In this document: piece after piece, positions 1 through 12,955 of the stretch
Numbering within the stretch: the first letter of the stretch is position 1
Layout: every line of letters starts with the position of its first letter
Origin: UBA1351 sp964627665
GTDB taxonomy: Bacteria; Bacillota; Clostridia; Lachnospirales; Vallitaleaceae
Reading direction: 5' to 3'
DNA length: 64,000 nt
Assembly: GCA_964627665.1 (NCBI GenBank)
Contig: CAZVKG010000002.1
Location: 43,290 to 107,289, forward strand
Program-made: the position numbers and the translations under genes
Notes under the pieces: generated by a model
What the model saw: the letters and a program-made list of their open reading frames with translations, nothing else
What the model was told of the DNA's origin: nothing
The model's database searches: none

Positions 1-871
1 TGGAACAGCGGTACATAGTCGCGTGGTCTCTTTTCGACTCGCAATTACATTAACAGCAATTTTTGTTACATTAGGGGCAGCCTTAGAAGGACATCAAGGC
101 GTTGCAAAAGTGAGTAGTCTTTCCGCAACAAATGGAATTTTAACGTTATCGAATGCAACATTTGTTATGTTTGCAGCAGGGATAACGGTTCTCTTAATGA
201 CACTATTCGAACTTCCTGTATCAACAAGTCAAGCAGTAATAGGTGCAATACTTGGGCACGGATTTTTTGTTGGACAAGGAAATCTAGGAACGGCGAAACA
301 ATTTTTCGGTGCATGGATTTTCACCCCAATCGGGGGGATGCTCTTTGCTATGATTTTATATGGAATCATAAAAAAGCATTTTGAAGAACGGTTGACGAAT
401 TTTCGCTTTTTTCAGAGTTTTATTCGTTATGGCTATATTTTTGCCGGTATATTTGGAGCCTATAGTTTAGGGGCCAATAATGCTGCAAATGTATTTGGCG
501 TTATATCATCAGTATCAAGTGGGTGGATTACATCCTATGCAGGACTTTTTGGAGGACTGGCAATCGCACTTGGGGTTTTAACCTATTCAAAGCCCGTCAT
601 GCGAACGGTTGGTAAGGGGATTTTACCCCTATCGGATATTACAGGATTTATAGTTGTAATTGCCTCGGCCATTACGGTTTATATATATGCACGTATAGGA
701 ATACCGGTATCCACCAGTCAAGCCGTTGTCGGTTCGCTTGTTGGAATTGGATTAATTAAAGATTATCGGATTATTAATATAAAACTTTTGTATCGTATAT
801 TGATTGGGTGGTTTATGACACCGGCCTTATCAGGTTTTTTGAGTTATCTTTTGCTCACAATTTTTATATAG
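1..871 (+). CDS. Inorganic phosphate transporter, PiT family (5' truncated by window edge)
   Basis: Integral membrane phosphate permease of the PiT family, which takes up inorganic phosphate with a cation. The reading frame is open from the first bases (GTAVHSR precedes the GTG at 23), and this matches the usual GTAVGSR segment near the family's N-terminus, so the gene starts before the window and GTG 23 is not its start. Two copies of the family repeat are visible: PVSTSQAVIGAILGHG near residue 70 and PVSTSQAVVGSLVGIG near residue 235, with GANNAAN between them. About eight hydrophobic segments remain. Only the first 20-40 residues are likely missing. It is followed by the nifJ promoter, which starts right at its stop codon. 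The family call is secure; the exact coupling ion cannot be told. Confidence 0.9.
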   Translation, partial: GTAVHSRVVSFRLAITLTAIFVTLGAALEGHQGVAKVSSLSATNGILTLSNATFVMFAAGITVLLMTLFELPVSTSQAVIGAILGHGFFVGQGNLGTAKQFFGAWIFTPIGGMLFAMILYGIIKKHFEERLTNFRFFQSFIRYGYIFAGIFGAYSLGANNAANVFGVISSVSSGWITSYAGLFGGLAIALGVLTYSKPVMRTVGKGILPLSDITGFIVVIASAITVYIYARIGIPVSTSQAVVGSLVGIGLIKDYRIINIKLLYRILIGWFMTPALSGFLSYLLLTIFI

Positions 872-900
872 TTTACTTTAAATCATGAAACTGATATAAT
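872..900 (+). promoter_or_regulatory. SigmaA-type promoter of nifJ
   Basis: TTTACT at 872-877 and TATAAT at 895-900 are separated by exactly 17 bp and lie about 107 bp before the nifJ start. The predicted leader of about 100 nt contains a small hairpin at 908-929 (GCTTAAA against TTTAAGC), which may stabilise the message or be incidental. Confidence 0.7.
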
Positions 901-1006
901 GACTTTAGGCTTAAAGACCTTGTTTAAGCGTAGAGTTTATATATATGGTAATTGCTTTTTGCAGTTGACCGCAACATATTTTTTTAAATTTCAAGGAGGT
1001 ATAATA

Positions 1007-4549
<3,543 letters not shown>

Positions 4550-4588
4550 TCAACAGACATTATTATACGAATTTTATATAATTCTATT

Positions 4589-4630
4589 AGCTACAGCACT
4601 CACATTTGTGATTGCTGTAGCTTTTTTTTC
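4589..4630 (+). terminator. Rho-independent terminator of nifJ
   Basis: AGCTACAGCA at 4589-4598 pairs with TGCTGTAGCT at 4613-4622 and runs directly into eight T residues. It ends the nifJ transcript about 40 bp after its stop. Confidence 0.9.
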
Positions 4631-4682
4631 TTTTAAAACATGATATAATAGAATTAAGAGAAAATAATTTGAGGTGATGAAA

Positions 4683-5609
4683 GTGGGAACAATTAAAAGG
4701 TTAAATGAATGCTACAAAAAAGCAGAAGTGCTGGAATTTGATGATGATGATCGGATAATTTTTTTCAGTGACGTTCATCGCGGAGATAATAGTATGTCGG
4801 ATGAATTTGCACATAATCAAAATATTTATTATCATGCTTTGGAAAAATATTATGAAGAAGGATATGAACACTTTGAACTCGGTGATGGAGATGAACTATG
4901 GGAACATGCAGATTTTAGAGTGATTATGAGTGCCCATAGTGATGTTTTTATGCTACTTCGAAAGTTTTTCCGATCCAATCGATTAAGAATGGTCTATGGG
5001 AATCATAATATTTATCTAAAAAACAAGGCATGGATTAAAAAAAATCTCTATCAATTTGAAGATGAGTATTTGGACCAACGAAAAGATTTATTTGATCAGA
5101 TATCCGTACCTGAAAGCTATGTACTTAAGTATAAAGCCACTGGGCAGGAATTCCTTCTTGTGCACGGACATCAAGGTGATTTATTTAATGATCGATTTTG
5201 GCAGATTTCCATGCTTTCTTTGCGGTATTTTTGGCGGTTTTTACATATTATGGGATTTCATAATCCGTCAAGTCCGGCGAAGAATCGCGTGAAACGTCAT
5301 AAGATTGAACTTAATTTTACAAAATGGATTAATCGAAAAAAAGTAGCCATTATATGTGGACATACCCATCGTCCCAAGCTTGCAAAGAAAAATGAGGCTC
5401 CCTACTTTAACAGCGGTTGTTGTATTCATCCAAGAGGTATTACAGGCATAGAAATTGCAAAAGGTAAGATTATGTTAATTGATTGGCGTGTAAGACCCGA
5501 TGAACATGGAAATCTAAAAATTTCCAAAAAAATTATTCGTGGGCCTTATGATATCAATAGCTATTATAAATTAAAGCATAATCAGGGAAAAAAAGGAGGA
5601 AAAGGATGA
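4683..5609 (+). CDS. Metallophosphoesterase, calcineurin-like
   Basis: Cytoplasmic metal-dependent phosphoesterase of the calcineurin-like superfamily; the substrate is unknown. All five metal-binding signatures are present in order: FSDVHRGD, GDGDELWE, GNHN, VHGHQGD and CGHTHRP. I chose GTG 4683 because GAGGTGAT sits at the right distance before it; ATG 4677 in the same frame would overlap that site. No signal peptide or membrane segment is seen. The stop overlaps the yjbQ start (ATGA at 5606-5609), so the two are translationally coupled. A TATAAT box at 4644-4649 is a plausible -10 of this operon, but no good -35 goes with it. It resembles bacterial proteins sometimes labelled UDP-2,3-diacylglucosamine hydrolase-like, which is unlikely to be the role in a Gram-positive cell. 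Confidence 0.85.
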   Translation: MGTIKRLNECYKKAEVLEFDDDDRIIFFSDVHRGDNSMSDEFAHNQNIYYHALEKYYEEGYEHFELGDGDELWEHADFRVIMSAHSDVFMLLRKFFRSNRLRMVYGNHNIYLKNKAWIKKNLYQFEDEYLDQRKDLFDQISVPESYVLKYKATGQEFLLVHGHQGDLFNDRFWQISMLSLRYFWRFLHIMGFHNPSSPAKNRVKRHKIELNFTKWINRKKVAIICGHTHRPKLAKKNEAPYFNSGCCIHPRGITGIEIAKGKIMLIDWRVRPDEHGNLKISKKIIRGPYDINSYYKLKHNQGKKGGKG

Positions 5610-6022
5610 AAACATATCGAGAAGAGCTTTTTTTTAAAACCGGTCGACGAAGAGAATTAATTAATATCACATCTGATGTTCAAGTTGCACTTATCGAAAG
5701 CGGAATCAAAGAAGGATTATTACTGTGTAATGCTATGCATATCACCAGTAGTGTATTTATTAATGATGACGAAATTGGTTTACATAAAGATTTTGAGCGA
5801 TGGCTTGAATCCCTAGCTCCGGAAAAACCCTATGATCGCTATAATCATAATGGATTTGAAGATAATGCAGATGCACATCTAAAGCGTACGATTATGGGGC
5901 GTGAAGTTATCGTTGCAATTACAAATGGAAAATTAGACTTTGGTCCGTGGGAACAGATTTTCTATGGAGAATTTGATGGAAAAAGAGAAAAACGTGTTTT
6001 GATAAAAATTATTGGAGAATAG
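5606..6022 (+). CDS. yjbQ: YjbQ / UPF0047 family protein
   Basis: Small (138-residue) one-domain protein of the YjbQ family, whose E. coli member has weak thiamine-phosphate synthase activity; the true physiological role is unsettled. The family pattern is clear: HITSSVFINDDE, the RYNHNGFEDNADAHLKR stretch with its histidines, the TNGKLDFGPWEQIFYGEFDG segment and a terminal beta-strand KRVLIKIIGE. AAGGAGG lies just before ATG 5606 inside the end of the phosphoesterase gene. Full family length. Function here is not deducible from the neighbours. Confidence 0.9.
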   Translation: MKTYREELFFKTGRRRELINITSDVQVALIESGIKEGLLLCNAMHITSSVFINDDEIGLHKDFERWLESLAPEKPYDRYNHNGFEDNADAHLKRTIMGREVIVAITNGKLDFGPWEQIFYGEFDGKREKRVLIKIIGE

Positions 6023-6047
6023 CCAAGATGGCAGGAAGAGGTTCAAG

Positions 6048-6317
6048 ATGTTTACATTAGATAAAGCAGAGTTTATTGAAGAAGTTAAAGCAGAGATGGC
6101 AGGATATGAAGAGATTTCAGAAGAGCTGATTGAGGCTTGGGTTGTTAAATTTGAAGACTATGTTGCAAAAAAGAAGAATGAGAAGCTAATTAAAAAAGGC
6201 CAAGATGTTCAAATTAAGCTTGATGATGAAGCGGAATTATTTAAAATTGTAGACCGCTATCTTGTAGCCATTGAAAATGAAGAGATTGAAGCATACTGGC
6301 AAGATTGGAAGCTGTAA
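6048..6317 (+). CDS. Hypothetical acidic protein, 89 aa
   Basis: Not recognised. The frame is open from 6012, but ATG 6048 has the better upstream site (GGAAGAGG) and removes a non-protein-like N-terminus. The product is 89 residues, highly charged (many Glu and Lys), predicted mostly helical, soluble, without cysteines or signal peptide. A central basic KKKNEKLIKKG stretch separates two acidic helical parts. It lies 25 bp after yjbQ and ends 2 bp before the addB start, so it belongs to the same transcript and is probably a real gene. No function is proposed. Confidence 0.6.
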   Translation: MFTLDKAEFIEEVKAEMAGYEEISEELIEAWVVKFEDYVAKKKNEKLIKKGQDVQIKLDDEAELFKIVDRYLVAIENEEIEAYWQDWKL

Positions 6318-6319
6318 CT

Positions 6320-9300
6320 ATGGGGTTTCAATTTGTTTTGGGAGCAACAGGGACAGGGAAAACTGAATATGTGATTCAAAAGATGCACCAGCAAAAAGAA
6401 AATGCCATATATATCGTTCCTGAACAATATACACTACAAGCCCAAGAAGATGTTATACAGCATTCAGAGGCAAAAGGGATATTAGACATTGAAGTATTAA
6501 GTTTTAATCGCTTAGTATACCGTTATTTTGATGAACTTGGATTAGCAGATACAGCTATGGTAAACGACACCGGTAAGAGTATGCTCATTCGTAAGGTACT
6601 AGAAAGTAGTAATGAAGAATTAGTGTGGATCAAAAAACATCGAAAAAAACAAGGCTATATGGATGAGTTAAATAAACTCCTAAAGGAGTGTCACCAGTAT
6701 AATGTGGATATTCAGACATTAAATGAATATATTCAAAAAGTGTCTCCGGGATTGTTACAAGATAAGCTTAAAGATTTAAAGGTCTTGCTTAATGAATTTG
6801 ATGCATTGATGTATCAAGGGTATCTAACATCTGAACATGCAGGAATGAAGTTAATCGAGCAATTACCGAATATTCAGAGTTTGAGAGAGACTACGATCTA
6901 TATTGATGGCTTTTATGGATTTACACCTTTGCAATATGCCTTTATAGAACAATTCATGAATTATTGCAAAGAAATCGTTTTTGTAGTTACGCTGCCGTCA
7001 GGAACGCATGTTGCTGATATGAAAAATGAAGCAGATATCTACTATGAATCAAAAAAAATGTTAAGTCGTATTCGTGAGATAGGTGATCGAATAGGGCTTA
7101 TTGAACATGATGCGATTTGGAAAGAAACGATTTATCGAAGCTCAAAAAAATCACTACAACATCTCATTGATTACCTTTATCAATATCCTGTAAAGCCCTA
7201 TCAAAAATCAAGCAATAGTATCCGGCTTATGGAGGGTGCAACAATTGAGGAAGAGGTTGAAGCTGCTGTCTGTCGAATACATCAGTTGATTACAGAACAA
7301 GGTGTTCGTTATCGGGAAATAATCCTTTTAGTCTCGGATTTAGAGCTTTATAAAACGCCAGTTAAGAAAATATTTGAAAATTATGAAATCCCTGTCTTTA
7401 TTGATCAAAAAGAGACGATATCATCCCATCCATTAGTTCAGTTCATTTTATCGGCCATGTTGTCGATTCAATATAATTTTAAGTATGAAACTATTTTTTA
7501 TCACTTAAAATCCTTATATTACAAAGCGTCTGAAGAAGACATTCATAAAATCGAAAACTACGTATTAGCCCATGGTATTAAACGTAAGCGTCAATGGGAA
7601 AAAACATGGGATGAATACGATGCACTAAAAAATGAATTGATCGGGCCCTTCATGGATTTTGCCAATACATTTAAATCTGCAAAGACGGTTCGCGAACGAA
7701 CTCAAGCTTTATATACATATTTACAACGTATGGATATTCATGTGAAAAACATGGATATGATGCAATTCTTTGAAGAAGAAGACCAATTACAGCGTGCAGA
7801 TAGTTATCTACGGGTATACACATTAGTCGTGGAACTATTAGATGAAATGGTCGATCTTATAGGAGATGAAAATGTTACAATCAAAGATTATGCCAGTCTT
7901 ATAGAAACCGGATTGACGCAGATTAAAATGGGGCAGACCCCACCAAGTGTCGATCAAATTATCGTTGGTGATTTGAGTCGAACACGTTTTAGAGAAGTTG
8001 ACTATGTCTTTGTTTTAGGCGTCAATGAAGGAAAGGTTCCTCTTGTGCGAGCATCCAATCAGCTTCTAACCGATCATGAACGAAGCACACTTTTAGAACT
8101 GGGATTAGAATTGGCGCCCAACCAAGAAAAAAGTTTATTCAAAGAGCAAATGAATATCTTTATGGGGCTAACGCGTAGCCGTAAGCTACTACATATTTCT
8201 TATGCACGAGTACTTGAAGAAAAAACGGAACGACCGGCAACCTTAATTTTTTTACTCCGTAAAATGTTTCCAAAGATGGCGATGGAATCAGCCGGAGAGA
8301 TTATTGAAGACTATAACAAACCCACACGATGCTACGCGCTTTTTAACCGATTAGTAAGCCTGGCAGGTAGCCGAGCTTTTAGAGATTATGAAGATGAAAT
8401 TCAAAAATTGTACATTTTCTTTAATAAGGCGTATAATAGTGAAGGTAAAATGGGTGTCAACCCCAAACAGTTCATTGAAGGTATCGATTATCAGAATCAA
8501 CCGGTGAAACTTGAACCCATCAATCAAGATACCCAATCCAGTGTATCTCAGTTTGAAACATATGCCGGTTGTAGCTATAAACACTTTTTAACATATCGCT
8601 TAGGTGTTCGGGAACGTGGTGAATACGTCATTTCCATGCCCGATATTGGTATATTGTTCCATCGTTGTTTGGAACTTTATATGAAAAAATGTTTTATGCG
8701 TCGAATTGATATTCACACGATGACGGTTGCCTTGCGTAATCAGTTAATCGAAGAATCTATCAAAGAAGCTTTGGATATCGATCATATGACTATTTTCACG
8801 AGTTCACATCGAAACCGTTATCTTATTGTCAAATTAACACGGATATTAAAACGTGCGATTTGGGGTATTGAAGAGCAGCTTAAGCGAAGCAAATTTAAGC
8901 CAAAAGAAGCGGAGTATAGCTTTAGTGGTCGAGATTTTCCTGTAGATAACCTGACGTTAAAAGTTTCGGATCAACACAAGACTTACTTAACAGGTGTTGT
9001 GGATCGTGTTGATGAATATGAGACGGAGGATGCTTTATATTTTAGCATCGTTGATTATAAATCAGGATCCAAAGACTTAGATTTTAATTTAGTTAAAGAG
9101 GGCATTCAACTTCAGTTAATTATTTATATGAATGTCATTGAAGAGATTAAAGCGCATAAAGTACAGAAAAAAGTCATTCCTTGTGGAATGTATTATTATC
9201 GAATTCAAGACCCCATGTTAAATATCAATGATACAGATGTATCGGATATTGAAGATGAGCGATTAAAGAGCTTAAAATTAAGGGGGCTATTACTCCATGA

Positions 9301-9682
9301 TGAACAAATTCTTCGTTACTTTGACGAGACGATTGAACAATCGTCCTTGGTCGTTCCGGCTTCATTGAATAAGAACGGTTCTATATCAAAAAAGTCAAGT
9401 ACGATTGAAGAAGTGGATTTAGGGACCCTAAAGAACTTTGTTCAAAAAAAAGCAAAAGAAATTGCTACAGATATTTATGATGGTCAGTTAAGGATTACAC
9501 CATATCGATATAAAGAGGAGACCGGGTGTGATTACTGCCAATACAAAAGTATATGTCGGTTTGACCCGACAAATACGACAGAACATTTTCATCAAATCAA
9601 ACCAGACTCCAAGGAGAATGTTTTTGAGGATATGAAAGGAGACCCTGATGGAAGAAGTCATCAAAAAAATCATTCAGATTGA
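6320..9682 (+). CDS. addB: ATP-dependent helicase/nuclease subunit B (AddB)
   Basis: AddB partners AddA in the double-strand-break resection complex that replaces RecBCD in Firmicutes. ATG 6320 (MGFQFVLGATGTGKT) has GGAAG eight bases before it; the in-frame TTG at 6305 is less likely. The 1120-residue product has a Walker A GATGTGKT at its N-terminus, a RecB-type nuclease core VDYKSGSKDLDF, and the four cysteines that clamp the nuclease with a [4Fe-4S] cluster: Cys751 (YAGCSYKHFL) and the C-x2-C-x5-C set in CDYCQYKSIC. Its last 35 bp overlap the first V-ATPase gene. Unusually, addA is not next to it but starts at 32785. Confidence 0.95.
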   Translation: MGFQFVLGATGTGKTEYVIQKMHQQKENAIYIVPEQYTLQAQEDVIQHSEAKGILDIEVLSFNRLVYRYFDELGLADTAMVNDTGKSMLIRKVLESSNEELVWIKKHRKKQGYMDELNKLLKECHQYNVDIQTLNEYIQKVSPGLLQDKLKDLKVLLNEFDALMYQGYLTSEHAGMKLIEQLPNIQSLRETTIYIDGFYGFTPLQYAFIEQFMNYCKEIVFVVTLPSGTHVADMKNEADIYYESKKMLSRIREIGDRIGLIEHDAIWKETIYRSSKKSLQHLIDYLYQYPVKPYQKSSNSIRLMEGATIEEEVEAAVCRIHQLITEQGVRYREIILLVSDLELYKTPVKKIFENYEIPVFIDQKETISSHPLVQFILSAMLSIQYNFKYETIFYHLKSLYYKASEEDIHKIENYVLAHGIKRKRQWEKTWDEYDALKNELIGPFMDFANTFKSAKTVRERTQALYTYLQRMDIHVKNMDMMQFFEEEDQLQRADSYLRVYTLVVELLDEMVDLIGDENVTIKDYASLIETGLTQIKMGQTPPSVDQIIVGDLSRTRFREVDYVFVLGVNEGKVPLVRASNQLLTDHERSTLLELGLELAPNQEKSLFKEQMNIFMGLTRSRKLLHISYARVLEEKTERPATLIFLLRKMFPKMAMESAGEIIEDYNKPTRCYALFNRLVSLAGSRAFRDYEDEIQKLYIFFNKAYNSEGKMGVNPKQFIEGIDYQNQPVKLEPINQDTQSSVSQFETYAGCSYKHFLTYRLGVRERGEYVISMPDIGILFHRCLELYMKKCFMRRIDIHTMTVALRNQLIEESIKEALDIDHMTIFTSSHRNRYLIVKLTRILKRAIWGIEEQLKRSKFKPKEAEYSFSGRDFPVDNLTLKVSDQHKTYLTGVVDRVDEYETEDALYFSIVDYKSGSKDLDFNLVKEGIQLQLIIYMNVIEEIKAHKVQKKVIPCGMYYYRIQDPMLNINDTDVSDIEDERLKSLKLRGLLLHDEQILRYFDETIEQSSLVVPASLNKNGSISKKSSTIEEVDLGTLKNFVQKKAKEIATDIYDGQLRITPYRYKEETGCDYCQYKSICRFDPTNTTEHFHQIKPDSKENVFEDMKGDPDGRSHQKNHSD

Positions 9683-9956
9683 GGAACAAGCCCAATCGAT
9701 TATCAGTGAAGCCATACAAGAAAAAGAGCGCAAAGAAAAGGAACATGAAGATAAGATTCAAAACCTTCATGAGACGATTATTAATAATGCCCATAGTAAG
9801 GTAGAGCAAATACGGGCTCGTGAATTTGAAGAAATTAATGAAAAGAAAACAGCTATGGAAGATAAATGTCAAGCCCGACTCGGTCGGATGCAGGACAATG
9901 CCAATCAAAAGATGGACCAATGGGTCAATGAATTAGTCAACCGTGTATTAGGCTAG
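9648..9956 (+). CDS. ntpF: V/A-type ATPase peripheral stalk subunit H/G
   Basis: Short (102-residue) coiled-coil subunit that forms the peripheral stalk with subunit E. The sequence is a continuous charged helix (IEEQAQSIISEAIQEKERKEKEHEDKI) with no hydrophobic core, as in E/H stalk subunits. ATG 9648 follows AAAGGAG and lies inside addB, giving a 35-bp overlap in a different frame. It opens the nine-gene ATPase run in the order H, C, I, K, F, E, A, B, D. Assignment rests on composition and position because the family is weakly conserved. Confidence 0.85.
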   Translation: MEEVIKKIIQIEEQAQSIISEAIQEKERKEKEHEDKIQNLHETIINNAHSKVEQIRAREFEEINEKKTAMEDKCQARLGRMQDNANQKMDQWVNELVNRVLG

Positions 9957-9966
9957 GAGTGTTATT

Positions 9967-11007
9967 ATGATCGGTTTATTTAAATATGGAGATTTATCGA
10001 CAAAAATTCGTGCAATGAAAGGTAAAATGCTAACGGAATACGACTATGAGCAGATGATGATGAAGCCCAATGTCAAAGAGGTTGCTTTATATCTAAAGAA
10101 TAATACTTATTATAAAGAAGCGCTTAAGGATTTGAATGAACGAGATATTCATCGAGGCAAGCTTGAAGTTATGCTATATCGATCGGTGGTCAGTGATGCC
10201 CTAAAAATTGCCAAGCATCTTAGTGGAACAGAAAAGAAAATCTATCGTTATATTTATCGTAAATTAGAGATTGAAGATTTAAAAAAGATGTTACGTACAT
10301 TAGCCACCGGAAACTCTCTGGAGACCTTAGATCGAGCGGGTTTATTTGTGAGTCGATATAGCCGGATTGATTTTGATAAATCCTTAGCTGCAACCAATGC
10401 CGATGAACTTGTAGAAAGTTTAGAAGGAACCAATTTTTATGGCCTACTACGCCCCCTTGTTTCTTCAACGGGCGAAGTGGATACGTTTGCTGCAGAGATG
10501 ATTTTGGATTTGTATTACTTTCAAAAAACAGCAAAACAGGTAAAGAAGGCCGAATCAAGAACGGATCAGTTATTATTAGAACAATTATTAGGTGTTGAAG
10601 CGGATTTTAAAAATATTTTTTGGATATATCGTGCAAAAAAATATTATCACCTTAATCGTGAAATGATTTTCAGATATTTAATTCCGCATAATTATAAACT
10701 CAACCAAAAAACACTTACGGAAATGATAGAAACCAAATCAATGGAAGCTTTTATCAGCCGTGTGGAAAAAACATACTATGGTCAGATTATCGATTTTGCC
10801 CATGAACGCATCGAGCTACAAGCGATGAGTTTCATATACAAGTTACAGGAACGAAGTATGCGTCAAAAACCATTTTCAATTGCACCAATTATTGGCTATA
10901 TGTACCTAAAAGAGACAGAAGTCCTTAATATTACCAATATCGTTGAAGGCATACGTTATAATATTGGACGAGATAACATCAAGGGCTATTTAGCCGGAGT
11001 GAAATAG
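9967..11007 (+). CDS. ntpC: V/A-type ATPase subunit C (d-type)
   Basis: Central stalk adaptor that seats the rotor axle on the membrane ring. The 346-residue, mostly helical, soluble protein has the family's features: N-terminal KIRAMKGKMLTEYDYEQMM, the YRKLEIEDLKKMLRTL helix, and the C-terminal YMYLKETEVLNITNIVEGIRY segment. Length is normal. It begins 10 bp after ntpF, with GGAG before ATG 9967, and is followed by ntpI after 15 bp. Confidence 0.92.
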   Translation: MIGLFKYGDLSTKIRAMKGKMLTEYDYEQMMMKPNVKEVALYLKNNTYYKEALKDLNERDIHRGKLEVMLYRSVVSDALKIAKHLSGTEKKIYRYIYRKLEIEDLKKMLRTLATGNSLETLDRAGLFVSRYSRIDFDKSLAATNADELVESLEGTNFYGLLRPLVSSTGEVDTFAAEMILDLYYFQKTAKQVKKAESRTDQLLLEQLLGVEADFKNIFWIYRAKKYYHLNREMIFRYLIPHNYKLNQKTLTEMIETKSMEAFISRVEKTYYGQIIDFAHERIELQAMSFIYKLQERSMRQKPFSIAPIIGYMYLKETEVLNITNIVEGIRYNIGRDNIKGYLAGVK

Positions 11008-11022
11008 AAGGGAGACAGACAA

Positions 11023-12933
11023 ATGGCTGTAGAAAAAATGCGGTTTGTGAACATTGCAGGACGAATTGCTGAGATGGATGATTTTGTTATCAAAGCGATT
11101 GTACCCTTTGATATTCAATTAGAAAATGCAATGTATATTTTAGATTCGGTGAAAGGTATGCAGCCTTTTTCGGAAAACAATCCATATGAACGATTAAATA
11201 ATAAAGTCGCAGATTTGATTAATGTATTAGATCATGATATTAAATATGATCCGACAAAAGCAGCAAGTTTAATGCCGATTGCATTATTAGAACCTGAGAT
11301 TGATGGATATGAACGCCAACTTGAGACCATTCAGCGTATTCGACGTTCCTTAAAAGTTGACCTAGAGCATAAAAAAGAACTTCGCAAGCAGATTATTCCT
11401 ATTCAAAACTTAGATGTTCAAGTCGACAGACTTTTTCACTTTGAGTACATGCGATTTCGCTTTGGGAAAATGCCAAAGGATGGATTTGAAAAACTCATTA
11501 AATATATTGAGAATCTAGATACGATTACCTATAAAATATCCGAAGAAAATGAAAACGTTTATGTCATGTATTTTACTCCCCATTCTCAAGTCGGTAATAT
11601 TGATTCCCTATTTGCATCTTTGTTTTTCGAGAGAATATGGATATCTGAAGATGTCAAAGGTCTTCCAAAGGAAGCGCTAAAACGCTTAAATGAAGAAATC
11701 GAGGAACTTGAAGGACGAATTGCAATGTTAGACAAAGATTCTCAAGATTTTGTGGAGCGTAATTTTGAACGATTACAAGAATTATATAACTTTACGATTC
11801 AACTTAACGAGGTCTATAATGTACGTCAATTCGCACTTCATTCAAAAGAGGCTTTTTACTTAACCGGTTGGATTCCTTTATCCCAGGTGAATGAATTTAA
11901 AAAGATGGTGGACGAGATTGGTAATGTCTCATGTATTATCGAAGATGATGATGCAGTGAAAAAGACAACACCACCAACCCGATTAAAGAACAATCGGTTT
12001 TTTCAACCCTTTGAGACCTTGGTTCAGATGTATGGAACGCCGGGTTACAACGAATTAGATCCGACGACATTTCTTGCAATCACATATATGCTTTTTTTCG
12101 GAATTATGTTTGGAGATGTGGGACAAGGACTTGTCATTGCATTACTTGGTGGTTTGCTGTTTAAGAAAACCCAAAACATGTTAGGTAAAATAGCTGTATA
12201 TATCGGAATTGTGTCTGCGATTGCAGGGGTTTTTTATGGGGCCTTATTTGGTAATGAAGAGATTTTAAGAGAAGCATTGCCTTTCATTCCAATGATTAAT
12301 CCGATGGATTATAAGATTCCTGTCTTGGGTGTCACCGTTGGCTTTGGGATTGTCTTATTAATCATTGCAATGATTTTAAATATTATTAATGCATATAAAC
12401 AAGAAAATTATTCGAAAATGTTATTGGACCGGAACGGAATTATTGGCTTAGTTTTTTATCTAACCATTATTTATTTGGTTTTTGCAATTGTTATGCAGAT
12501 AGAATATTCGATGGTCATCATGATTTTCTTTTTAGTCGCCCCCTTAGTGGTAATGTTCTTTGAACATCCCTTAAGCAATTTGATGGCAAGGAAGAAGCAA
12601 ATTTTTCCTAAAAACAAAAGTGGCTTTATCATTGAGACACTTTTCGAATTGATTGAGACACTTTTATCAATATTAAGTAATACAATGTCGTTTATACGTA
12701 TCGGTGCATTTGCTTTAAACCATGTTGGTTTTTTCATGGCTTTTCATGCATTAGCAGATATTGTTGGAGGTACGGGAAGCATTGGAGTTATGATTTTCGG
12801 TAATATTCTGATTATCGTTTTAGAAGGACTTATCGTAGCTATTCAAGGTATTCGATTAGAATACTATGAATTATTTTCGAAATTTTTTGAGGGTAATGGT
12901 ACCGAGTTTAAACCATTTAAAATAAAAGGATAA
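11023..12933 (+). CDS. ntpI: V/A-type ATPase subunit I (a-type stator)
   Basis: Membrane stator carrying the ion half-channels. Residues 1-330 are a soluble helical stalk-binding region; residues 345-636 hold seven or eight membrane helices. The conserved loop PFETLVQMYGTPGYNELDPT and GIMFGDVGQG lead into the membrane part. Arg559 in SFIRIGAFALNHVG is the essential arginine that faces the ring carboxylate. GGGAGA precedes ATG 11023. Length (636) is within the family range. It must match the ion used by the K ring, which in this window lacks the classical sodium ligands. Confidence 0.95.
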   Translation: MAVEKMRFVNIAGRIAEMDDFVIKAIVPFDIQLENAMYILDSVKGMQPFSENNPYERLNNKVADLINVLDHDIKYDPTKAASLMPIALLEPEIDGYERQLETIQRIRRSLKVDLEHKKELRKQIIPIQNLDVQVDRLFHFEYMRFRFGKMPKDGFEKLIKYIENLDTITYKISEENENVYVMYFTPHSQVGNIDSLFASLFFERIWISEDVKGLPKEALKRLNEEIEELEGRIAMLDKDSQDFVERNFERLQELYNFTIQLNEVYNVRQFALHSKEAFYLTGWIPLSQVNEFKKMVDEIGNVSCIIEDDDAVKKTTPPTRLKNNRFFQPFETLVQMYGTPGYNELDPTTFLAITYMLFFGIMFGDVGQGLVIALLGGLLFKKTQNMLGKIAVYIGIVSAIAGVFYGALFGNEEILREALPFIPMINPMDYKIPVLGVTVGFGIVLLIIAMILNIINAYKQENYSKMLLDRNGIIGLVFYLTIIYLVFAIVMQIEYSMVIMIFFLVAPLVVMFFEHPLSNLMARKKQIFPKNKSGFIIETLFELIETLLSILSNTMSFIRIGAFALNHVGFFMAFHALADIVGGTGSIGVMIFGNILIIVLEGLIVAIQGIRLEYYELFSKFFEGNGTEFKPFKIKG

Positions 12934-12955
12934 TGACATATTAGGAGGAAGAAAC

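Noticed and set aside
23..871. Complete phosphate transporter starting at GTG 23
   Set aside because: Family sequence continues in frame to the window edge and no ribosome site precedes the GTG; the gene is cut by the edge.
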